Assembly: GCF_003350295.1 (NCBI RefSeq)
Contig: NZ_QLYY01000015.1
Location: forward strand, 62,001-126,000
Length of the DNA: 64,000 nt
Source: Vibrio tetraodonis
GTDB lineage: Bacteria; Pseudomonadota; Gammaproteobacteria; Enterobacterales; Vibrionaceae
Direction: 5' to 3'
Part shown: positions 53,225 to 63,009 of the stretch, piece after piece
Numbering within the stretch: the stretch's first letter is position 1
Layout: every line of letters starts with the position of its first letter
The notes under the pieces: model-generated
What the model was told of the DNA's origin: nothing
Databases searched by the model: none
The model's input: the letters and a program-made list of their open reading frames with translations, nothing else
Translations under genes and position numbers: made by a program

Positions 53225-53851
53225 ATGAAAGTTGTTGAAGTAACACACCCTCTGGTTAAGCATAAAATCGGCCTGATGAGAGAAGGTGATATCAGTACAA
53301 AGCGTTTTCGTGAGCTTGCAACGGAAGTGGGCAGTTTGCTGACTTATGAAGCAACTTCAGACTTTGCAATGGAAAAAGTCACCATCGAGGGGTGGGATGG
53401 TCCGGTAGAAGTTGACCAAATTAAGGGTAAAAAAGTCACTGTAGTGCCTATTTTGCGCGCGGGTTTGGGCATGATGGATGGTGTGCTTGAACATGTACCA
53501 AGCGCGCGCATCAGTGTGGTGGGTATTTACCGTGATGAAGAAACGCTTGAACCAGTACCTTACTTTAACAAACTGGCTTCTAATATTGATGAGCGAATCG
53601 CTTTGGTAGTAGACCCTATGCTGGCCACTGGTGGTTCTATGATAGCGACTATTGATTTACTCAAAGAGAAGGGATGTAACCAGATTAAAGTATTAGTATT
53701 GGTTGCAGCACCTGAAGGTATTGAAGCACTTGAAAAAGCTCACCCAGATGTTGAACTTTACACTGCCGCTATCGATGAAAAACTTAACGATAAAGGTTAT
53801 ATCGTGCCAGGCTTAGGTGATGCTGGCGATAAGATTTTCGGCACTAAATAA
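53225..53851 (+). CDS. upp: Uracil phosphoribosyltransferase
   Basis: Salvages uracil to UMP with PRPP. The ATG at 53225 ([14 protein letters not shown]) is preferred since GGAG lies at 53215-53218, leaving no gap to the earlier ATG at 53219. The 208 residues contain [30 protein letters not shown] (PRPP loop) and the C-terminal [18 protein letters not shown]. Divergent from purMN. Confidence 0.97.
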   Translation: MKVVEVTHPLVKHKIGLMREGDISTKRFRELATEVGSLLTYEATSDFAMEKVTIEGWDGPVEVDQIKGKKVTVVPILRAGLGMMDGVLEHVPSARISVVGIYRDEETLEPVPYFNKLASNIDERIALVVDPMLATGGSMIATIDLLKEKGCNQIKVLVLVAAPEGIEALEKAHPDVELYTAAIDEKLNDKGYIVPGLGDAGDKIFGTK

Positions 53852-53867
53852 ATGTAAATAAGTTAAA

Positions 53868-53896
53868 CAAAAAGGGAGCCATGGCTCCCTTTTTAC
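53868..53896. terminator. Bidirectional terminator between upp and metQ
   Basis: A 12-bp perfect stem (AAAAAGGGAGCC / GGCTCCCTTTTT) with a two-base centre, between convergent genes. Confidence 0.92.
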
Positions 53897-53922
53897 ATCG
53901 TTACTGTAATCTATTTACGCTA

Positions 53923-54732
53923 TTACCAGCCTTTGACTACGCCGCCTTGGAAAATCTTATAGGCTGCGCTGTAGACTTCTTCAGTTTGGTAAGACTTGAT
54001 GAAGTTTTGCACATTCTCAGCGTTGACATTGTCTTCGCGTGCTACCACTAGGTTCACGTATGGCGATTCTTTATCTTCAACAAATATGCCGTCTTTTTGC
54101 GGTGTTAGCTTGATAGAGCTGGCATACGTTGTATTGATCACAGACAAAGCCACATCATCTAAAGAGCGCGGAAGCTGCGCTGCATCTAGTTCAACAAGAG
54201 TCACATTTTTTGGATTTTCGGTAATATCGCGAACGGTTGCAAGTAGTCCAACACCTTCACGTAACTTAATAATACCTTGTTGCTCAAGCAATAGTAGTGA
54301 GCGGCCTAGATTGGTTGGATCGTTAGGGACTGCGATACGATCGCCTTTAATAATTTCATCAACCGATTTCACTTTCTTAGAGTAGCCAGCGATAGGGTAA
54401 ACAAAGGTATTGCCAGCAATTGATAGTTTGTAACCGCGATCTTTGATTTGCTGATCTAAGTAAGGTTTGTGCTGAAACGCGTTAACATCAATTGAGCCAT
54501 CGTCCAGCGCAGCGTTAGGAGTAACATAATCACTAAAAGTGACCAGCTCCACCTCAAGGCCATATTTTTCTTTCGCGACTTTTGCCGCGACTTCTGCAAC
54601 CTGAGCTTCGGCACCAGCCATGACACCTACTTTTATTTTATTTGCGTTGTCTTGCTTGTCACCACATCCTGCCAATACCAGCGCTGAGGCGGCGACAGCT
54701 GTTGTTAGTAGGCCTCTAATTCCAAATTTCAT
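53923..54732 (-). CDS. metQ: Methionine ABC transporter, substrate-binding lipoprotein MetQ
   Basis: Binds D- and L-methionine in the periplasm. ATG 54732 has AAGGAG eight bases upstream; the lipobox is LVLAGC. Family motifs: IKVGVMAGAEAQVAEVAAKV, NAFQHKPYLDQQIKDRG, IAVPNDPTNLGRSLLLLEQQG. Last gene of metNIQ. Confidence 0.96.
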   Translation of the reverse strand: MKFGIRGLLTTAVAASALVLAGCGDKQDNANKIKVGVMAGAEAQVAEVAAKVAKEKYGLEVELVTFSDYVTPNAALDDGSIDVNAFQHKPYLDQQIKDRGYKLSIAGNTFVYPIAGYSKKVKSVDEIIKGDRIAVPNDPTNLGRSLLLLEQQGIIKLREGVGLLATVRDITENPKNVTLVELDAAQLPRSLDDVALSVINTTYASSIKLTPQKDGIFVEDKESPYVNLVVAREDNVNAENVQNFIKSYQTEEVYSAAYKIFQGGVVKGW

Positions 54733-54764
54733 GACTTTACTCCTTAACTTCAATTCAAATATGG

Positions 54765-55442
54765 TTATCTATGATCGACACGGCGTACAAGCGCATCACC
54801 GATCGATTGAATAATCTGTACTAAAACAATCAACATAACGACAGTTACCGCCATGATCACCACATCATAGCGATGAAATCCATAGCGAATTGCTACATCA
54901 CCAAGCCCACCGCCACCGACGGTTCCGGCCATTGCTGAATAACTCACTAAAGTGACCAAGGTTATCGTGACTGAGTTAACTATAGTGGGAAGAGCTTCTG
55001 GTAGCAGTACTTTGCCAATGATCTGTAGGGGAGTTGCCCCCATAGATTGAGCCGCTTCGACCAAACCTGTTGGCACTTCCAGTAATGCACTTTCAATCAG
55101 GCGAGCAACAAATGGGATAGCCCCTATGGTAAGTGGGACAATGGCAGCGGTTGTGCCGATAAAGGTGCCAACCAGAATTTTTGTAACTGGAATAATGGCA
55201 ACCATAAGTACAAGAAAGGGCACTGAGCGACCTATGTTTACGATAGCGCCCAGTAGACGGTTCAGTTTGGTATTTTCCAGTAATCCACCTTTTTTGGTGG
55301 TATGCAGGATAACGCCGAGCGGAATGCCGAGCGCAAAACCGACAATACCAGCAACGGCAACCATGTATAAAGTCTCTCCCGTTGCATTGATTAAAAGCTG
55401 GCTATTTAGGTTTAGCCACTGTGACAGAGTTTCAAAGGACAT
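54765..55442 (-). CDS. metI: Methionine ABC transporter, permease MetI
   Basis: A 225-residue inner-membrane permease with five hydrophobic helices and the EAA loop ([29 protein letters not shown] region). It overlaps metN by 11 bases and precedes metQ by 32. Confidence 0.96.
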   Translation of the reverse strand: MSFETLSQWLNLNSQLLINATGETLYMVAVAGIVGFALGIPLGVILHTTKKGGLLENTKLNRLLGAIVNIGRSVPFLVLMVAIIPVTKILVGTFIGTTAAIVPLTIGAIPFVARLIESALLEVPTGLVEAAQSMGATPLQIIGKVLLPEALPTIVNSVTITLVTLVSYSAMAGTVGGGGLGDVAIRYGFHRYDVVIMAVTVVMLIVLVQIIQSIGDALVRRVDHR

Positions 55443-56466
55443 AACCTAGCACCTCGACTTTTACATTGTGCGCGCGAAGAAATTCAATCGCAGCGTTATC
55501 ATCGTTTTCATTGCCAAACAGTTCTGCGACCATCATGCCAAATTTAACCCCGCCAGCGTAATCAAGATCAGAGCTAAGAATACTGACATCAATATTGAAT
55601 TTACGCGCGATTTGACTCATCACTGGTGCATCAACAGTTGCACCGGTAAACTCAAGGCGAACCAGTGGATAGCTGCCTGCAACGCGAGTTGACTGAAGAC
55701 GTGCTTGGTAATCTTCCGGTATTGAAAGATCAAGTGTAGAGCGGATAAATTCATGGGCAAGCTCGGTTTTAGGGTGAGCGAAGATCTCTCCTACAGAACC
55801 ACTTTCGACCAGCTCTCCGCCTCCGATAATCGCAACTTCATGGCAGATACTTTTGACTACATCCATTTCATGGGTAATCAGCAGCATGGTAATATTGAGC
55901 TTGCGATTGATTTCTTTTAGCAGCCCTAAAATTGATTGAGTGGTGGCGGGATCAAGTGCGCTGGTGGCTTCATCACACAGCAACACCTTTGGATCGCTTG
56001 CCAGCGCTCGAGCAATGGCGACACGTTGTTTTTGACCGCCACTTAAATTTGCAGGGTAACTCTCATGCTTGTCGGCTAAGCCTACCAGTTTAAGCAGTTC
56101 AGTGACTTTGTTCTTTATATGTGCTTTTTCTTTGCCAGCCAGCTCAAGTGGTAAGGCAACATTGTCAAAAACTGTTCTTGATGAAAGCAGATTAAAATGT
56201 TGGAAAATCATACCGATATTGCGGCGTGTTTCACTCAGTTGTGATTTAGATAATTGTGTTAAATCGACGCCATCGACAACGATGGAACCAGAAGTGGGTG
56301 CTTCCAACATATTAACGCAGCGAATCAGCGTGCTTTTCCCTGCTCCTGATGAGCCAATTACACCAAATATGGTGCCTTGAGGAATATTAAGATTAATATC
56401 CCTTAAGGCATGTATTTCTTTGTTTCCTTGCAGAAATACTTTGTTCACTTGATTTATTTCAATCAT
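55432..56466 (-). CDS. metN: Methionine ABC transporter, ATP-binding protein MetN
   Basis: The 344-residue ATPase starts [15 protein letters not shown]; the longer frame from 56544 adds a non-homologous leader. Walker [14 protein letters not shown], signature [15 protein letters not shown], Walker [13 protein letters not shown], and a C-terminal ACT-like regulatory (NIL) domain that senses methionine (about residues 265-344). First gene of metNIQ, under a MetJ-type operator. Confidence 0.96.
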   Translation of the reverse strand: MIEINQVNKVFLQGNKEIHALRDINLNIPQGTIFGVIGSSGAGKSTLIRCVNMLEAPTSGSIVVDGVDLTQLSKSQLSETRRNIGMIFQHFNLLSSRTVFDNVALPLELAGKEKAHIKNKVTELLKLVGLADKHESYPANLSGGQKQRVAIARALASDPKVLLCDEATSALDPATTQSILGLLKEINRKLNITMLLITHEMDVVKSICHEVAIIGGGELVESGSVGEIFAHPKTELAHEFIRSTLDLSIPEDYQARLQSTRVAGSYPLVRLEFTGATVDAPVMSQIARKFNIDVSILSSDLDYAGGVKFGMMVAELFGNENDDNAAIEFLRAHNVKVEVLGYVL

Positions 56467-56779
56467 CGAGAAATCCGCGCTCAGGTTAAGGTCAACTGAC
56501 GTTTGAACATAGCTTATGTTCGAAAGGTAGCAAACCCCAATCAAAAGTAGATAGTTTGGTACTACGCCATACAGATCACAGATGCTATGGTTTCATACTA
56601 AATGTGTCAATAGATATTTTTACGTCTAGACGTCTAAATGCCCTTTTTCATCAAAACCAAGCGGAATTAGATAGTGCTGAATGAAATAAAGCGTGTAATA
56701 ATTCAGGCATGTGTTGGCCTTTCAAGCAAAATGTATGCGTGAAAGACAAGTGAGTAATAGTAAAAAAGAGAAGTTAATT
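56467..56779. other. Divergent region between metN and gmhB
   Basis: About 313 bases. It carries the MetJ operator near the middle and the promoters of both genes. The first codons before 56780 could be coding if gmhB uses an upstream start (GTG 56750 or TTG 56711). Confidence 0.5.
56612..56635. promoter_or_regulatory. MetJ operator (tandem met boxes) of metNIQ
   Basis: Three consecutive 8-mers AGATATTT, TTACGTCT and AGACGTCT; the last is the exact met-box consensus, the second matches 6 of 8 and the first 5 of 8. Tandem met boxes bind MetJ with S-adenosylmethionine. About 150 bases before metN. Confidence 0.85.
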
Positions 56780-57331
56780 TTGGCAAAACCTGCTGTCTTT
56801 CTAGATCGTGATGGTGTGATTAATGTTGATCACGGGTATGTGCATGATGAACATGATTTTGAGTTTATTGAAGGTGTGTTTGAAGCAACCAAAAGACTCA
56901 AAGAAATGGGTTATTTGTTAGTGCTAGTCACTAATCAATCTGGCATCGCTCGTGGTAAGTTTAGCGAAGATCGTTTTTTATCGCTGACTCAGTGGATGGA
57001 TTGGAATTTCGTTGACAACGGCGTCGAATTCGATGGTTTCTATTATTGCCCTCATCACGCAGAACATGGTCAAGGCAAGTACCAGCAGGATTGTGATTGT
57101 CGAAAACCCAAACCAGGTATGTTTATTTCGGCGCGCGATTATCTAGATATTGATATGGAAAAGTCAGTGATGGTCGGTGATAAAGCCGAAGATATGATGG
57201 CTGCGCAATCTGCTGGAGTGGGCACTCGTATATTGGTTCGCACCGGTAAACCCATTAACGAAAAGGGACAAGCTTTGGCGTCTACTGTGCTTGATAACCT
57301 TAGAGATGTTCCTAATTATTTAGATAAATAA
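56780..57331 (+). CDS. gmhB: D-glycero-beta-D-manno-heptose-1,7-bisphosphate 7-phosphatase
   Basis: HAD phosphatase of LPS heptose synthesis. The core reads [20 protein letters not shown] (nucleophile Asp in DRDG), [13 protein letters not shown], a zinc-binding loop CPHHAEHG...CDCRKPKPG, and [19 protein letters not shown] place the start at TTG 56780, which aligns with MAKPA of its relatives and has AAGAGAAG upstream; GTG 56750 and a start at 56711 are alternatives. Divergent to metN, as in E. coli. Confidence 0.9.
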   Translation: MAKPAVFLDRDGVINVDHGYVHDEHDFEFIEGVFEATKRLKEMGYLLVLVTNQSGIARGKFSEDRFLSLTQWMDWNFVDNGVEFDGFYYCPHHAEHGQGKYQQDCDCRKPKPGMFISARDYLDIDMEKSVMVGDKAEDMMAAQSAGVGTRILVRTGKPINEKGQALASTVLDNLRDVPNYLDK

Positions 57332-57345
57332 CGCAACGAATTAAT

Positions 57346-57367
57346 GGCCATATGTAATGGCCTTTTC
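57346..57367 (+). terminator. Terminator of gmhB
   Basis: Short stem GGCCAT / ATGGCC with 5-base loop and four T. Confidence 0.65.
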
Positions 57368-57383
57368 ATTGGGCTGAAAAATA

Positions 57384-57692
57384 ATGAATGTAAAAGTACT
57401 TGGCAGCCTTTGTCTGGTTGTGATGTTACAAGCATGTAGTACCTCGTATGTGACTTACCATTGTCAAGCAGATAAAGAGTTTGATGTGGCTTATACGAAA
57501 AATCATGAGTCGGCTGTTATAAGAGTTGATAATCAAGAATACACTTTGATGCAAGTTCCAGCCGGATCAGGGGTAAAGTATGTTCCAACTAGTGAGGAAA
57601 AAAACAAGGTTAATCCTCTTGTATTGCACACGAAAGGTGAACATGCACACTTGGAAGTTGGATCTGAAGTTTATAAGGGATGTAGAATATAG
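57384..57692 (+). CDS. MliC-like lipoprotein, C-type lysozyme inhibitor
   Basis: A 102-residue protein with a lipobox MLQAC and a MliC/PliC-type domain: TYHCQADKEFDVAYTKN, AVIRVDNQEYTLMQVPAGSGVKY, LVLHTKGEHAHLEVGSEVYKGC. Known MliC proteins bind and block c-type lysozymes in the active site via a Ser and Lys loop; the SGSGxxY-like loop reads AGSGVKY here. It lies 52 bases after gmhB with a terminator between. Confidence 0.8.
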   Translation: MNVKVLGSLCLVVMLQACSTSYVTYHCQADKEFDVAYTKNHESAVIRVDNQEYTLMQVPAGSGVKYVPTSEEKNKVNPLVLHTKGEHAHLEVGSEVYKGCRI

Positions 57693-57739
57693 TTGCCTTA
57701 ACTATTTGATGTTCCGTAAGGAATTGTTCACAAGCCATT

Positions 57740-58687
57740 ATGAGTAAAAAACTGACTATCCTTGATATCGCCAAACTTTCTGGTGTAGGAAAATCTACTG
57801 TATCTCGTGTTCTGACCAATGACCCCAGGGTAAAGCCCGAAACGCGGGCAAAAGTAGAGCGTGTAATTGAAGAATCTGGTTATGTTCCTTCTAAATCCGC
57901 TCAGGCTATGAGAGGGGGCAGCCAAAAAGTCGTTGGTGTTATTATTTCCCGCTTGGATTCTCCTTCTGAAAACCGTGCGGTTGGCAGTATGCTTCAGGTT
58001 CTTTATCGCAGTGGCTACGATGCTGTTATTATGGAGAGCCAGCTTAACCGCCGTTTAGCCAATGAACACCTTGATGTACTTGGAAAACGCAATGTTGATG
58101 GCATTATTGTTTTCGGTTTCAGTGACTTTGATGTAGAACGCTTAGCCAATTGGCAGGGAAGATCTGTCGTTATCGCTATGGATACGAAAGCGATCTCGTC
58201 GATTAATTATGACAATGATGGTGTAATCCGTTTAGCCCTAGAACATCTTGCTCGTCAAGGCGTCAGAGATATTGCCTTTATTGGTGTTGATCCTTGCGAC
58301 CAAACCACTGGTTATCTACGTCTCGAGTCGTATCTTAGCTGGTGTCAGCAAAACGGGCGCATTGCTCACTATCAAACGGGACAACTCAACCTTGAAAGTG
58401 CGTATAACTTGGTTGATCAAGTTCTTACTCAAGAGACTCAAGCTATAAGCTGTGCAAGTGATACTCTAGCACTTGGCGTGATTAAACGTCTTCAGGAGCT
58501 TGGTCGAGAGGATGTCATGGTCACTGGAGTTGGCGGCAGTGAATTATTATCTTTCCTTTTTCCTAATGTATTCAGTATTGATCCTGGCTACGCCAAAGCA
58601 GGGGAAAAAGCCGCTAATCTTTTGATTTGTCATATTAATGGAGAGACTGACCTAGTTCATCTCACTCAAAGCCCAATTCTCAGCTAA
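57740..58687 (+). CDS. treR: Trehalose operon repressor TreR (LacI family)
   Basis: A 315-residue LacI-type repressor. The N-terminal HTH is LTILDIAKLSGVGKSTVSRVL with hinge VPSKSAQAMRGG. The effector domain binds trehalose-6-phosphate in characterised homologues. It lies directly upstream of treB in the same direction; two operators are found in the 160-base gap. Confidence 0.94.
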   Translation: MSKKLTILDIAKLSGVGKSTVSRVLTNDPRVKPETRAKVERVIEESGYVPSKSAQAMRGGSQKVVGVIISRLDSPSENRAVGSMLQVLYRSGYDAVIMESQLNRRLANEHLDVLGKRNVDGIIVFGFSDFDVERLANWQGRSVVIAMDTKAISSINYDNDGVIRLALEHLARQGVRDIAFIGVDPCDQTTGYLRLESYLSWCQQNGRIAHYQTGQLNLESAYNLVDQVLTQETQAISCASDTLALGVIKRLQELGREDVMVTGVGGSELLSFLFPNVFSIDPGYAKAGEKAANLLICHINGETDLVHLTQSPILS

Positions 58688-58737
58688 CTTACTTATTGTT
58701 ATATGCTTTTAAATTATACTGTGATCTTATTCAATTA

Positions 58738-58807
58738 ATGGGACCGTTCCCATTTATAATTACCGATAGATTTGACAATATAAATCCCGCTTTGGGAATG
58801 TTCCCAA
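58738..58807. promoter_or_regulatory. Two TreR operators upstream of treB
   Basis: ATGGGACCGTTCCCAT (58738-58753) and TTGGGAATGTTCCCAA (58792-58807) are palindromes of the GGGAxxGTTCCC type expected for TreR. They start 54 bp apart, about five helical turns, which would suit looping. A -35-like TTGACA (58772-58777) lies between them, so the second operator would cover the -10 region. Confidence 0.85.
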
Positions 58808-58877
58808 TAATTATATTCATGGCTCGGAGTCACCTACTCCGTGTAAAGTGAAAGTCCAATTCAGGGTGGATAAAACT

Positions 58878-60302
58878 ATGAGCAAGATTTCACGGCAAGA
58901 GGTCGAGGATCTAATAGAGAATGTGGGTGGGCGAGATAATATCGCGAGTGTAAGTCACTGTTTGACGCGTCTTCGTTTTGTTTTAAATGATACCAGCCAA
59001 GCAGATATTAAAGCACTGGAAGCACTGTCTTTAGTTAAGGGGTGCTTCACCAACGCTGGTCAGTTTCAAGTTGTTGTTGGCACTGATGTTGATGAAGTGT
59101 ATAAGATTTTGATAAAGCTTTCTGGTCAATCAGGAGCGTCCAAAGATGAAGCTAAGCAAGCGGCTCGTCAGAACATGAATCTATTAGAACGCGGTATCTC
59201 ACATCTTGCTGAAATCTTTGTTCCTCTTTTGCCAGCAATCATTACCGGTGGTTTGATCTTAGGTTTCCGTAATGTGATTGGCGACATCAAGATGTTTGAT
59301 GGTCAATCTTTGACCCAAATTAGCCAGTTCTGGGCAACGGTGCACAGCTTTTTATGGTTAATTGGTGAAGCTATTTTCTTCTTTCTGCCTGTTGGCGTGT
59401 GTTGGTCAACGGTTAAGAAGCTTGGCGGGACACCCATTTTGGGCATCACTCTTGGTGTTACCTTAGTATCTCCACAACTGATGAACGCCTATCTCATCGG
59501 CAAGCAAATGCCTGAAGTATGGGATTTTGGATGGTTTGCGATTGAAAAAGTTGGCTATCAGGCTCAGGTGATCCCTGCGATGCTAGCAGGTGTCGCTCTT
59601 GCCTTTATTGAGACTAACTTAAAGCGTATCGTACCTTCATACCTTTATTTAGTTGTGGTGCCTTTTGTTTCGATAATTGTTTCTGTCGTACTTGCGCACT
59701 CTTTAATTGGTCCATTTGGACGCACCTTAGGTGATGGTGTGGCTTTTGCTGCTAAAGCTGCGATGACAGGTGATTTTGCAATTATTGGTTCTACTGTCTT
59801 TGGCTTTTTATATGCGCCCTTGGTTATTACTGGTATTCACCATACCACCAATGCGGTCGACCTACAGTTAATGCAAGACTTGGGTGGGACACCAATCTGG
59901 CCTTTGATTGCTTTGTCAAATATTGCTCAGGCGTCAGCAGTTGTAGGCATTATCATCATCAGCAAAAAACATGGTGAACGTGATATCTCTGTTCCTGCTG
60001 CCATATCTGCTTATCTTGGGGTAACAGAACCTGCCATGTACGGCATTAACCTCAAGTATAAATTTCCTATGCTTAGCGCCATGATAGGTAGTGCGATTGC
60101 TGCGGCGATTTGTGGCAGTGCTGGTGTTATGGCAAACGGTATTGGTGTCGGCGGCTTGCCCGGCATTCTCTCCATTCAGCCACAGTTTTGGGGTATTTAC
60201 GCATTAGCAATGTTAGTCGCTATCGTTGTGCCTACTGCATTGACGTTATTTTTCTATAAGCGTGCTCAAATGAAAGGCGAGTTAGAGCCAGCGAACGCGT
60301 AA
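58878..60302 (+). CDS. treB: PTS trehalose transporter EIIBC
   Basis: Imports trehalose as trehalose-6-phosphate. ATG 58878 (MSKISRQEVEDLIENVGG) matches relatives. The EIIB domain has its phospho-acceptor Cys28 in SVSHCLTRLRFVL; the EIIC domain from about residue 95 has ten-odd hydrophobic segments and the GITEP-like motif LGVTEPAMYG. No EIIA domain, so a glucose-type EIIA (Crr) serves it from elsewhere. Confidence 0.95.
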   Translation: MSKISRQEVEDLIENVGGRDNIASVSHCLTRLRFVLNDTSQADIKALEALSLVKGCFTNAGQFQVVVGTDVDEVYKILIKLSGQSGASKDEAKQAARQNMNLLERGISHLAEIFVPLLPAIITGGLILGFRNVIGDIKMFDGQSLTQISQFWATVHSFLWLIGEAIFFFLPVGVCWSTVKKLGGTPILGITLGVTLVSPQLMNAYLIGKQMPEVWDFGWFAIEKVGYQAQVIPAMLAGVALAFIETNLKRIVPSYLYLVVVPFVSIIVSVVLAHSLIGPFGRTLGDGVAFAAKAAMTGDFAIIGSTVFGFLYAPLVITGIHHTTNAVDLQLMQDLGGTPIWPLIALSNIAQASAVVGIIIISKKHGERDISVPAAISAYLGVTEPAMYGINLKYKFPMLSAMIGSAIAAAICGSAGVMANGIGVGGLPGILSIQPQFWGIYALAMLVAIVVPTALTLFFYKRAQMKGELEPANA

Positions 60303-60312
60303 TGATAGTTTC

Positions 60313-60350
60313 GGCCGAGTCAGTATTTTCAATCACTCGGCCTTTTTATA
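60313..60350 (+). terminator. Hairpin between treB and treC
   Basis: Stem GGCCGAGT / ACTCGGCC with a 14-base loop and five T. It should cause partial termination, lowering treC relative to treB. Confidence 0.7.
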
Positions 60351-60379
60351 ATTTTTATTTTTGGTAAGTGAATTAGACG

Positions 60380-62059
60380 ATGACATTCAGCACGGATCCT
60401 AATTGGTGGAAAACCGCATCCATCTATCAGATTTATCCTAAGAGTTTTTGTGACAGCGGCGATAAAGGTACAGGAGATATCCAAGGAATTATCTCTAAGC
60501 TAGATTATCTCAAGTTGCTCGGTATTGACGCTATTTGGCTTACCCCCGTGTACCAGTCGCCTATGGTCGATAATGGTTACGATATTTCTGACTATTACGC
60601 CATCAATCCTGATTTTGGGACTATGCAAGACTTTGAGCAGTTAGTGGCTGAAGCTCGTCAACGTGATATTCGCATCATCATGGATATTGTTGTTAACCAT
60701 ACCTCAACCAAGCACGCTTGGTTTCAATCTGCTTTAGGGGATAAAAATAGTCCTTACCGTGATTACTATATTTGGAAAGATCCTGTTGACGATGAAGTTC
60801 CTAATAACTGGCAGTCTAAGTTTGGCGGCAGTGCTTGGGAACTCGATAGTGAAACAGGTCAATACTATTTACACCTTTTTGCCAAAGAGCAAGCGGATCT
60901 CAACTGGGAAAATCCAGAGGTGCGACAAGCGGTTAAAGAGGTAATTAGCTTTTGGGCAGAAAAAGGAGTGGATGGGTTCCGTCTGGATGTGATTAATCTT
61001 ATTTCTAAGCAGCAAGACTTTCCTAGTGACGATCTTGGTGATGGTCGTCGTTTCTACACCGATGGCCCTCGTGTACACGAATATTTGCGGGAAATCAGTC
61101 AAGCGGTATTTCGTAAATATGGTAGCGTAACGGTAGGAGAGATGTCTTCCACCTCATTAGAGCACTGCCAGCGGTACTCCTCGCTTGATAACAAAGAGCT
61201 TTCTATGGTGTTTAATTTTCACCATCTAAAAGTGGATTATCCGAATGGAGAAAAGTGGACCAAAGCGCCGTTTGACTTCATTCAGCTCAAAGAGATTTTT
61301 AATCATTGGCAAACAGGACTTAATGGCCAAGGTTGGGGGGCACTGTTTTGGTGTAACCATGACCAACCACGAGTTGTCAGTCGTTTCGGTGATGATAAAA
61401 AATATCGTGTCGAATCAGCTAAGATGCTGGGCACATCGATTCATATGATGCAGGGAACTCCTTACATATATCAAGGTGAAGAGATTGGCATGATCAACCC
61501 TGGCTATGGTTCAATATCTCAATATCGTGATGTAGAGAGTACCAATATGTATGACATCATGGTTAATCATAATGGCATGAAAAGTGACGATATGATGGCT
61601 ATTTTGGCGCAAAAATCTCGTGATAATTCAAGAACTCCAATGCAATGGAATGATGGGAAATACGCTGGTTTTTCCAAGGCTAAACCTTGGCTAGAAGTAG
61701 TGGAAAATTATCTTGAGATTAATGCGGCGCAGGCGGTTGATGATCCCAGCTCAGTGTTTTATTTCTATCAACAGCTGATTGCTTTACGTAAGCAAATAGA
61801 AGTGATTACTAGTGGTAATTACCGAGATCTTTATCCCCAGCATGAACAGATTTTTGGTTATCAGCGCCAGAGTGAAAAGCAAAGTTTAATTTGTTTGAAT
61901 AACTTTTATGCGGTCGAGGCCAGTTGTAGTCTTCCTGAGACGTTTGATGCCACTAAAGCGAAATATTTGTTAGGTAACTACACAGATTTAGCAGAGGAAG
62001 TATCAATGGAGCAGGTTTTGCGTCCATACGAAACACGAATCATCCTACTAGAAAAATAA
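60380..62059 (+). CDS. treC: Trehalose-6-phosphate hydrolase
   Basis: A GH13 alpha-glucosidase giving glucose and glucose-6-phosphate. The 559-residue protein has MDIVVNHTSTKHAWF, nucleophile Asp in GVDGFRLDVIN (about residue 203), acid Glu in TVGEMSS (about 252) and WCNHDQPRVVSRFGDD (about 326). Second structural gene of the tre operon. Confidence 0.96.
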   Translation: MTFSTDPNWWKTASIYQIYPKSFCDSGDKGTGDIQGIISKLDYLKLLGIDAIWLTPVYQSPMVDNGYDISDYYAINPDFGTMQDFEQLVAEARQRDIRIIMDIVVNHTSTKHAWFQSALGDKNSPYRDYYIWKDPVDDEVPNNWQSKFGGSAWELDSETGQYYLHLFAKEQADLNWENPEVRQAVKEVISFWAEKGVDGFRLDVINLISKQQDFPSDDLGDGRRFYTDGPRVHEYLREISQAVFRKYGSVTVGEMSSTSLEHCQRYSSLDNKELSMVFNFHHLKVDYPNGEKWTKAPFDFIQLKEIFNHWQTGLNGQGWGALFWCNHDQPRVVSRFGDDKKYRVESAKMLGTSIHMMQGTPYIYQGEEIGMINPGYGSISQYRDVESTNMYDIMVNHNGMKSDDMMAILAQKSRDNSRTPMQWNDGKYAGFSKAKPWLEVVENYLEINAAQAVDDPSSVFYFYQQLIALRKQIEVITSGNYRDLYPQHEQIFGYQRQSEKQSLICLNNFYAVEASCSLPETFDATKAKYLLGNYTDLAEEVSMEQVLRPYETRIILLEK

Positions 62060-62098
62060 AGGCAATAGCCTTCACCCCCATTTTTGTGTTGTCTTTTT

Positions 62099-62122
62099 AG
62101 CCCTGTTTTCAGGGCTCTTTTC
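62099..62122 (+). terminator. Terminator of treBC
   Basis: Stem AGCCCTG / CAGGGCT with TTTT loop and a T-rich tail. Confidence 0.85.
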
Positions 62123-62144
62123 TTTTCGTTCAAGATTACTAGAT

Positions 62145-62172
62145 ACAAAAAAACCAGCTCAATGAGCTGGTT
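62145..62172 (-). terminator. Terminator of the tRNA-Tyr operon
   Basis: On the minus strand AACCAGCTC, ATT loop, GAGCTGGTT and then seven T, ten bases past the last tRNA. Confidence 0.9.
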
Positions 62173-62181
62173 ATCTTAATA

Positions 62182-62266
62182 TGGTGGAGGGGGACGGATT
62201 CGAACCATCGAAGGCAGTGCCAGCAGATTTACAGTCTGATCCCTTTGGCCACTCGGGAACCCCTCC
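62182..62266 (-). tRNA. tRNA-Tyr (GTA), copy 3 of the operon
   Basis: 85 bases including encoded CCA. Anticodon GTA in CAGACTGTAAATCTG, long variable arm as in all bacterial tRNA-Tyr, acceptor GGAGGGG/CCCCTCC. Confidence 0.97.
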
Positions 62267-62320
62267 AGAGCATTTTTATCCTTAACTGATGTTTTCCCAA
62301 CACAACAATCAAGCGTTATA

Positions 62321-62405
62321 TGGTGGAGGGGGACGGATTCGAACCATCGAAGGCAGTGCCAGCAGATTTACAGTCTGATCCCTTTGGCCACTCGGGAACC
62401 CCTCC
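62321..62405 (-). tRNA. tRNA-Tyr (GTA), copy 2 of the operon
   Basis: Identical in sequence to the other two copies in this array; 85 bases, CCA encoded, separated from copy 3 by a 54-base spacer. Confidence 0.97.
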
Positions 62406-62461
62406 AGGGTATTTTTATCCTTAACTGATGTATTCCCAGCACAGCAATCAAGCATTGAATA

Positions 62462-62546
62462 TGGTGGAGGGGGACGGATTCGAACCATCGAAGGCAGTGC
62501 CAGCAGATTTACAGTCTGATCCCTTTGGCCACTCGGGAACCCCTCC
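62462..62546 (-). tRNA. tRNA-Tyr (GTA), copy 1 of the operon
   Basis: Promoter-proximal copy, identical in sequence, 56 bases from copy 2. The spacers between copies are themselves nearly alike (shared ATTTTTATCC and CAATCAAGC parts), which indicates tandem duplication of a unit of about 140 bases. Confidence 0.97.
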
Positions 62547-63009
62547 AGGGTATTTTTATCCTTGTTTGATGTTTTCCCAACACATCAAACAAGCGAGGAC
62601 CGAATCATAGCAAACTCGTTAACTCTGTAAAGCCTTTTCTGGTAATTTTGAATTGAATGCTGGCTTTTTGGACAAAGAGGCAAGGAATGAGTATTAATCT
62701 AGTAAAGATGCGTTTATTTTCTCTTAAATTTCATTCTCTTAGTGGTTTTTTTATTCTTATATCTAGGCTTTGGTCATGACTAAGAGTAACCACAACCACC
62801 CGAATTGAACATACTTTGACGATATTGAAGGGTAAAAAACGGCCCAAACTGGTTAAATAGTCGTTTTTTTAGTCTAGATATCAAGGAAAGTAGACTGATT
62901 AAGTTAAAAACGAAACTTACAGTTTATTTCCCTTTCTTTACATTGCTTGACGTTTTTATAGTGGTTTAGCGATTAGACTATATGCAGCCTTTTGAATTAG
63001 AACTTAATC
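62547..63009. other. Region between the tRNA-Tyr operon and the efflux gene
   Basis: About 460 bases. Besides the tRNA promoter it holds a 30-codon frame (62687-62779, MSINLVKMRLF) with AAGG too close to its ATG, which I do not accept as a gene. A loose hairpin with T run lies near 62836-62872. The rest is AT-rich and should contain the promoter of the membrane fusion protein. Confidence 0.4.
62604..62631 (-). promoter_or_regulatory. Promoter of the tRNA-Tyr operon
   Basis: Minus strand TTTACA (62631-62626), 16-bp spacer, TATGAT (62609-62604), followed by a discriminator TTCGGTCC. About 55 bases before the first tRNA. Confidence 0.75.

Noticed and set aside
62182..62546. Three regularly spaced direct repeats, CRISPR-like at first sight
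   Set aside because: The repeats are complete tRNA-Tyr genes with anticodon and CCA end, and the spacers resemble one another.
62428..62610. Open frame of 60 codons across the tRNA array
   Set aside because: It runs through a tRNA-Tyr gene and its spacers on the opposite strand; the frame is a by-product of the tRNA sequence.
62687..62779. 30-codon frame before the efflux gene
   Set aside because: The AAGG sequence is directly against the ATG, the product is short and no conservation can be judged.
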